Positions 7,226-10,279 of a stretch of 10,279 nt of DNA are shown here, piece after piece. The position numbers were made by a program, and so were the translations under genes. The stretch is from the NCBI GenBank assembly GCA_020439485.1, contig JAGQSP010000201.1, forward strand, positions 1 through 10,279. Direction: 5' to 3'. This DNA is from Acidimicrobiales bacterium (lineage in GTDB: Bacteria > Actinomycetota > Acidimicrobiia > Acidimicrobiales > Poriferisodalaceae). The notes under the pieces are model-generated. The model worked only from the letters and a program-made list of their open reading frames with translations. It had not been told where the DNA came from and searched no databases. Within the stretch, counting starts at the first letter, position 1, and every line of letters begins with the position of its first letter.

Positions 7226-8215
7226 ATGTCGAGTGACGATGAACCCGAACCGACGCTGTCAGTGCCCGACACGGCAGACGAGCTGATCGAACGGTTCGGC
7301 CAGTCGGATGCGGCCGAGGAGGCCTTGTTCGGCGAGTTGACGAAGGCCCAGGTCTCGTTGGCGGACGTCGGCGGTCTTGCGAACGTGAAAGAGCAGCTCG
7401 AGCGCTCGTTTCTGGCTCCCCTGCGCAACCCCCAGATGGCTGCGGCCTTCGGCAAGAAGGCCGGAGGTGGCCTGCTGCTGTGGGGGCCTCCTGGGTGCGG
7501 CAAGACATTTCTGGCCCGCGCGGTCGCAGGCGAGATGGGGGCGAACTTCTACGACGTCGGCCTGGCGGACGTGCTGGACATGTGGATCGGTTCCAGCGAG
7601 CGCAACCTGGCCGCCATCTTCGAGACCGCCCGCCGCAACTCTCCCTGTGTGCTGTTCTTCGACGAGATAGATGCTCTGGGACAAAAGCGCTCGCACCTGC
7701 GCCATGCGGCCGGTCTACGAACCGTTGTCAACCAACTGCTGGCCGAGCTGGACGGGGTTTCCGCTTCGAACGAAGGCGTGTTCGTACTGGCGGCAACCAA
7801 CCATCCGTGGGATGTCGACGAGGCTCTGCTGCGCCCTGGTCGCTTCGACCGCAAGCTGCTGGTGCTGCCGCCCGACGCCCCGGCGCGCCATGCGGTGTTG
7901 CAGTACCACCTGCGCTCGAAGCCCACCGAGCAGCTGAATCTAGGCAAGGTTGTCGAGGCAACCGAGGGCTACTCGGGGGCAGACATCGCCCACGTGGTCG
8001 AGTCGGCCACCGAGGCGTGCCTATCGGCGTCGATCGCCACCGGCGAGGTTCAACCCATCGGTACACAACACCTGCTGACGGCGGCGCTCGAGTCGTCGTC
8101 GACCATAGGTCCGTGGCTCGAGACGGCCCGAAACCACGTCGTGTACTCGAACCGCAGCGGCGACTACGACGAGCTCGAGGCATTCCTGCGCTTGCGCGAC
8201 AAGCGCCGCCGCTGA
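7226..8215 (+). CDS. Single-domain classical AAA ATPase (Cdc48/Vps4-like core)
   Basis: A 329-residue ATPase with one AAA module. After a short acidic N-terminus (1-40) come VSLADVGGLANVKEQL (43-58), Walker A GPPGCGKT (87-94), the pore-loop region with DMWIGSSERN (118-127), Walker B LFFDEID (143-149), sensor 1 AATN (189-192), the second region of homology with arginine fingers in LRPGRFDRK (202-210), and GYSGAD (248-253) of the lid. All catalytic residues are intact. The C-terminus (WLETARNHVVYSNRSGDYDEL, 297-317) resembles the end of Vps4-type remodelers. Classical AAA proteins form hexamers that unfold or pull apart protein complexes. No protease domain, MIT domain or coiled-coil N-domain is present, so substrate choice probably depends on a partner, plausibly the divergent TPR protein. 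It is not a PilB/PilT-type secretion ATPase although a pilin gene follows after 14 bp. The reading frame stays open upstream across the opposite gene, but the start at 7226 is the first one outside it. Confidence 0.92.
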   Translation: MSSDDEPEPTLSVPDTADELIERFGQSDAAEEALFGELTKAQVSLADVGGLANVKEQLERSFLAPLRNPQMAAAFGKKAGGGLLLWGPPGCGKTFLARAVAGEMGANFYDVGLADVLDMWIGSSERNLAAIFETARRNSPCVLFFDEIDALGQKRSHLRHAAGLRTVVNQLLAELDGVSASNEGVFVLAATNHPWDVDEALLRPGRFDRKLLVLPPDAPARHAVLQYHLRSKPTEQLNLGKVVEATEGYSGADIAHVVESATEACLSASIATGEVQPIGTQHLLTAALESSSTIGPWLETARNHVVYSNRSGDYDELEAFLRLRDKRRR

Positions 8216-8229
8216 GCCGACCCGTCGAG

Positions 8230-8757
8230 ATGGCTAACAATGCCCTGGGTGCCTACCGATTGGGTGGGGTGAGCGACGACCGACGCGCCGACGATGGTTT
8301 CAGCCTTATCGAGCTGATGGTGGTGGTGCTGGTCATCGCCATCCTGATCGGCCTGGCCCTGCCCACGTTCCTGGGTGCCCGCGAACGGGCTCAGGATCGG
8401 GCGGCGCAAGCCAACGTGCGCAACGCGATGACAGCCGCAATGGTGCTGTTCGCCGACGACGCCGACTTCTCTACCGTCAGTGCTGCCACGCTGGAAGAGA
8501 TCGAACCCGCACTGGACTATGTGGGCGAGGCAACCGTCGTTACAGCAGGATCACAGGTCGGGTTCAGCCTCCAGGCGGGCAACGCTCGCGTAGTCATGGT
8601 GGGCCTGTCTGAATCTGGCGACTGCTTCTACATGCAGACCGACCGTGGCAACACCGTCAACACCAGCAGCGACCAGTTCGCAATTCGCGACCAGGCCACC
8701 GGTGGCGACTGCAGGGCCAACAACACCGGCGACCTCACCTGGGGCGCCGACTGGTAG
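8230..8757 (+). CDS. Type IV prepilin
   Basis: 175 residues with a textbook class III signal: cleavage is expected after Gly23 in DDG/FSLIEL, with Glu28 as the conserved Glu at mature position 5, followed by the hydrophobic assembly helix to about residue 47 and the motif LPTFLGARERAQDRAAQANVRNA typical of actinobacterial PilA-like pilins. The globular part contains two cysteines (Cys132, Cys161) that would form the C-terminal disulfide loop. Prepilin peptidase and the PilB/PilC/PilM-Q machinery are not in the window, so assembly must rely on genes elsewhere. From the ATG at 8230 the leader is 23 residues; a GTG at 8269 in the same frame would give a conventional 10-residue leader. Neither has a good Shine-Dalgarno. 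The 14-bp distance from the AAA ATPase gene suggests one transcript. Confidence 0.9.
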   Translation: MANNALGAYRLGGVSDDRRADDGFSLIELMVVVLVIAILIGLALPTFLGARERAQDRAAQANVRNAMTAAMVLFADDADFSTVSAATLEEIEPALDYVGEATVVTAGSQVGFSLQAGNARVVMVGLSESGDCFYMQTDRGNTVNTSSDQFAIRDQATGGDCRANNTGDLTWGADW

Positions 8758-8766
8758 GCAGGCCCC

Positions 8767-9855
8767 TCAGGCCGATCCGGCGCTGCGGCCCAGCGACCAC
8801 ACCGGCACCGGTTCGTCGAACCCCTTCAGGATGCGACGGCCCGCAGGCTCGACGGTGAACCGACGGGGTATCGCAGCCGCCACTCCCCGATCGCACAGGA
8901 CCTCGCCCGGCACCGCATGGTCGCCCAGGCGTGACGCCAGGTTGACCACCGGCCCATAGTGATCGCCACCGCGTGTCAACAGGTCTCCGAACGCCAGCCC
9001 CCCACGTGGCATGACCCGGTCGTCGGCGAACCCACCGACCAGGTCCAGCGCGGCCGAACACCCGGCCTCGACCGTCGGGGCGGTGAACATCACCTCGTCA
9101 CCGACGTGTTTGACCACCCGGCCCCCAACATCGGTGATCAGTTCGAACGCCCTGGCCTCGAAGTCGCGAATCACCTCGGCGAGGTCTTCGAAGCTGAGAC
9201 GGCCCGAGATAGCAGTGAACCCAACCAGGTCGACGAACCCGACCGCCGACCTGTAGGCGAGACGGCTCTCGATGCGGTGTTGTGCCAGTCTCTGTCTCTC
9301 GGTGGACGCCGCGAAGTGGTGCCGCAGGAGGGCTGCGATGGCCACCGCTACCTGCTCGATCGCCTCGATGCCGGTGGCCAGCGCCCGCAGCGACGCGAGA
9401 TGGGGCGACCCGGTCTGGTCCGAGTCCCAGATGGGCCCCTCGACAGCGTGTGAGTACGCCGAGATCGACCCTTCGCTGATACGTGCCACCGCGCTGCCGA
9501 TCAGCCGCAGAAGGTCGTCGCGTTCGCTCTCGGGCATGAACCCCGAACCGATCAGGTGGAAAAGGCTGACCAGGGTGAGATCTTCTTCGGAGAACCTGAC
9601 GCCGTCGTGCTCGGACAGCGGCACGCCCGACAGTCGGTAGATGTGATCGACGTCGGCCAGCGAAACGCCCGTGCGTTCGGCGAGTTCGGACGCGGTCATC
9701 GTGGCATGCCTGTAGAACACCGCATCGACCGGAAGAGCATCGACGGGTTGCGCCAAGATCTCGCCGATGAGCCTCTCGGACATGCCGATCCGCGCCAGCA
9801 TCGCCGCGACCTCGGTGGCCTCGTCGCTGTTGAGGTGCTCACCGGCTTCAGCCAT
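8767..9855 (-). CDS. Class III adenylate cyclase with Rv1264-like regulatory N-terminus
   Basis: 362 residues, soluble. The C-terminal catalytic domain (about 200-355) has the two metal-binding aspartates (Asp209 in FVDLVGFT and Asp253 in VGDEVMF), the adenine-selecting pair Lys249 and Asp298, and the transition-state residues Asn305 and Arg309 in GPVVNLASRL. With all six present it should be an active enzyme making cAMP from ATP as a homodimer. The N-terminal half is all-helical and includes a MerR-like segment (54-95: TASELAERTGVSLADVDHIYRLSG then FSEEDLTLVSLF). This layout and length match Mycobacterium tuberculosis Rv1264, where the N-terminal half inhibits the enzyme and makes it pH responsive; the same control here is an inference. 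The start is ATG 9855: the frame stays open to 10179, but the extension reads the antisense of the next gene. The gene converges on the pilin gene with a 9-bp gap. Confidence 0.9.
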   Translation of the reverse strand: MAEAGEHLNSDEATEVAAMLARIGMSERLIGEILAQPVDALPVDAVFYRHATMTASELAERTGVSLADVDHIYRLSGVPLSEHDGVRFSEEDLTLVSLFHLIGSGFMPESERDDLLRLIGSAVARISEGSISAYSHAVEGPIWDSDQTGSPHLASLRALATGIEAIEQVAVAIAALLRHHFAASTERQRLAQHRIESRLAYRSAVGFVDLVGFTAISGRLSFEDLAEVIRDFEARAFELITDVGGRVVKHVGDEVMFTAPTVEAGCSAALDLVGGFADDRVMPRGGLAFGDLLTRGGDHYGPVVNLASRLGDHAVPGEVLCDRGVAAAIPRRFTVEPAGRRILKGFDEPVPVWSLGRSAGSA

Positions 9856-9861
9856 GCGACG

Positions 9862-9867
9862 AGCGTA
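9862..9867 (-). promoter_or_regulatory. Possible -10 element for a leaderless cyclase mRNA
   Basis: TACGCT on the minus strand ends six bases before the ATG at 9855, the same geometry as the TACGTT at 2640-2645. No Shine-Dalgarno and no clear -35 are visible. Confidence 0.4.
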
Positions 9868-9933
9868 CTCGGGGGTCGGTGCTCGATTTCGGCGCAGGGC
9901 GCGGCGACTGATCGCAGTGCGGTAGAAAGCACC

Positions 9934-10279
9934 ATGCGTCTCACCACCGTGTTCGGGCTCATGGCCTTGGTGCTGTCTGCCGTGTACTCGTCGGCGCCGG
10001 CCCCGGCGGCCGCACAGGAGCCGACGTCCCAGGCAGACGGCTACGTCGTGGGGCGCAGCGGCGCAGAGAGCTTCGCGATCCAACCCGGTTTCAGGGCGGT
10101 CGGCGCCGCATCGTCGGGCGGTGGCCTGTGGGTGGTCGATCGGGCCGGAACGGTCGAGGCTCTGGGCGAAGCCACCCACCTCGGCGGCCTCAGCGGCATT
10201 CGGTTGGATGCGCCGGTGGTGGCCATAGCCGCCACGCCCACAGGCCAGGGTTATTGGCTCGTCGCAGCCGACGGCGGAG
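9934..10279 (+). CDS. Secreted repeat protein (GYWLVAxDGG type), N-terminal part
   Basis: The first 115 residues are present; the gene runs off the right edge. It starts with a Sec-type signal peptide (MRLTTVFGLMALVLSAVYSS, then APAPAAA) with probable cleavage after Ala27. The mature part begins EPTSQADGYVVGRSGAESF and reaches a repeat of the form LDAPVVAIAATPTGQGYWLVAADGG. Tandem copies of this beta-propeller-like unit (PVVGIAATPTGxGYWLVAxDGG) are common in exported proteins of Acidimicrobiia, often joined to peptidase, amidase or other extracellular domains, so the function depends on the missing part. An earlier, weaker unit is visible at about residues 48-62 (FRAVGAASSGGGLWVVDRAG). It is divergent from the cyclase gene, with 78 bp between the starts. 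TAGAAA at 9923-9928 is a poor -10 candidate or purine-rich ribosome site. Confidence 0.8.
   Translation, partial: MRLTTVFGLMALVLSAVYSSAPAPAAAQEPTSQADGYVVGRSGAESFAIQPGFRAVGAASSGGGLWVVDRAGTVEALGEATHLGGLSGIRLDAPVVAIAATPTGQGYWLVAADGG

Noticed and set aside
7480..8229. Extension of the prepilin frame into the AAA gene
   Set aside because: The frame is open only as a shadow of the AAA gene; the Arg-rich translation has no homology and would destroy the prepilin leader.
8758..8800. Possible terminator hairpin between the pilin and cyclase genes (GGCC repeats around CCTCA, and GCCGATCCGGC)
   Set aside because: Stems are only three to four base pairs, there is no T-run, and the region is already inside the cyclase coding sequence.
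9856..10179. Upstream extension of the cyclase frame
   Set aside because: It overlaps the opposite-strand signal peptide and repeat of the secreted protein, and the added residues are low-complexity.

Overview
The window looks like chromosome from a high-GC actinobacterium, most probably of the class Acidimicrobiia. Four things suggest this: strongly GC-rich codons; a mycothiol-dependent-enzyme family protein (mycothiol is an actinobacterial thiol); an Rv1264-like adenylate cyclase; and, at the right edge, the start of a secreted protein carrying the GYWLVAxDGG-type repeat common in Acidimicrobiia exoproteins. The assignment is an inference from family content. Nine genes are complete or nearly so and two are cut by the edges (ten CDS entries in all, with the first and last partial). 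Coding density is very high: the largest gap is about 90 bp, so there is no gene-free stretch over 300 bp. I found no tRNA, rRNA, CRISPR array, insertion sequence or convincing terminator.

Left block (1-2559, minus strand): a large molybdopterin-binding subunit of the xanthine dehydrogenase / CoxL form II type is followed one base later by a Gfo/Idh/MocA-family oxidoreductase that runs off the left edge. The usual FAD and iron-sulfur subunit genes are not beside it. About 90 bp separates it from a divergent plus-strand pair (2652-4933): a DinB-like, TIGR03086-type mycothiol-dependent enzyme and an IlvD/Edd-family Fe-S dehydratase whose start codon overlaps the previous stop (TGATG). Together these resemble a small-molecule catabolism region, but the substrate cannot be read from the sequence.

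Middle block (4941-8757): two minus-strand genes overlap by GTGA, a cytosolic TPR protein and a five-helix membrane protein with two PH-like segments and a TPR-like tail. Divergent from them, about 60 bp away, is a single-ring classical AAA ATPase (Cdc48/Vps4-like core), followed after 14 bp by a type IV prepilin. This TPR / membrane-PH-TPR / AAA / pilin cluster is the part of the window least explained by known systems and the best candidate for an undescribed machine.

Right block (8767-10279): a soluble class III adenylate cyclase with a regulatory N-terminal half converges on the pilin gene, and a divergent secreted repeat protein leaves the window on the right. Two genes (2652 and 9855) have a TAnnnT -10-like hexamer exactly six bases before the ATG and no Shine-Dalgarno sequence, which suggests leaderless transcripts; others (the CoxL-like gene and the membrane protein) have ordinary Shine-Dalgarno sequences.
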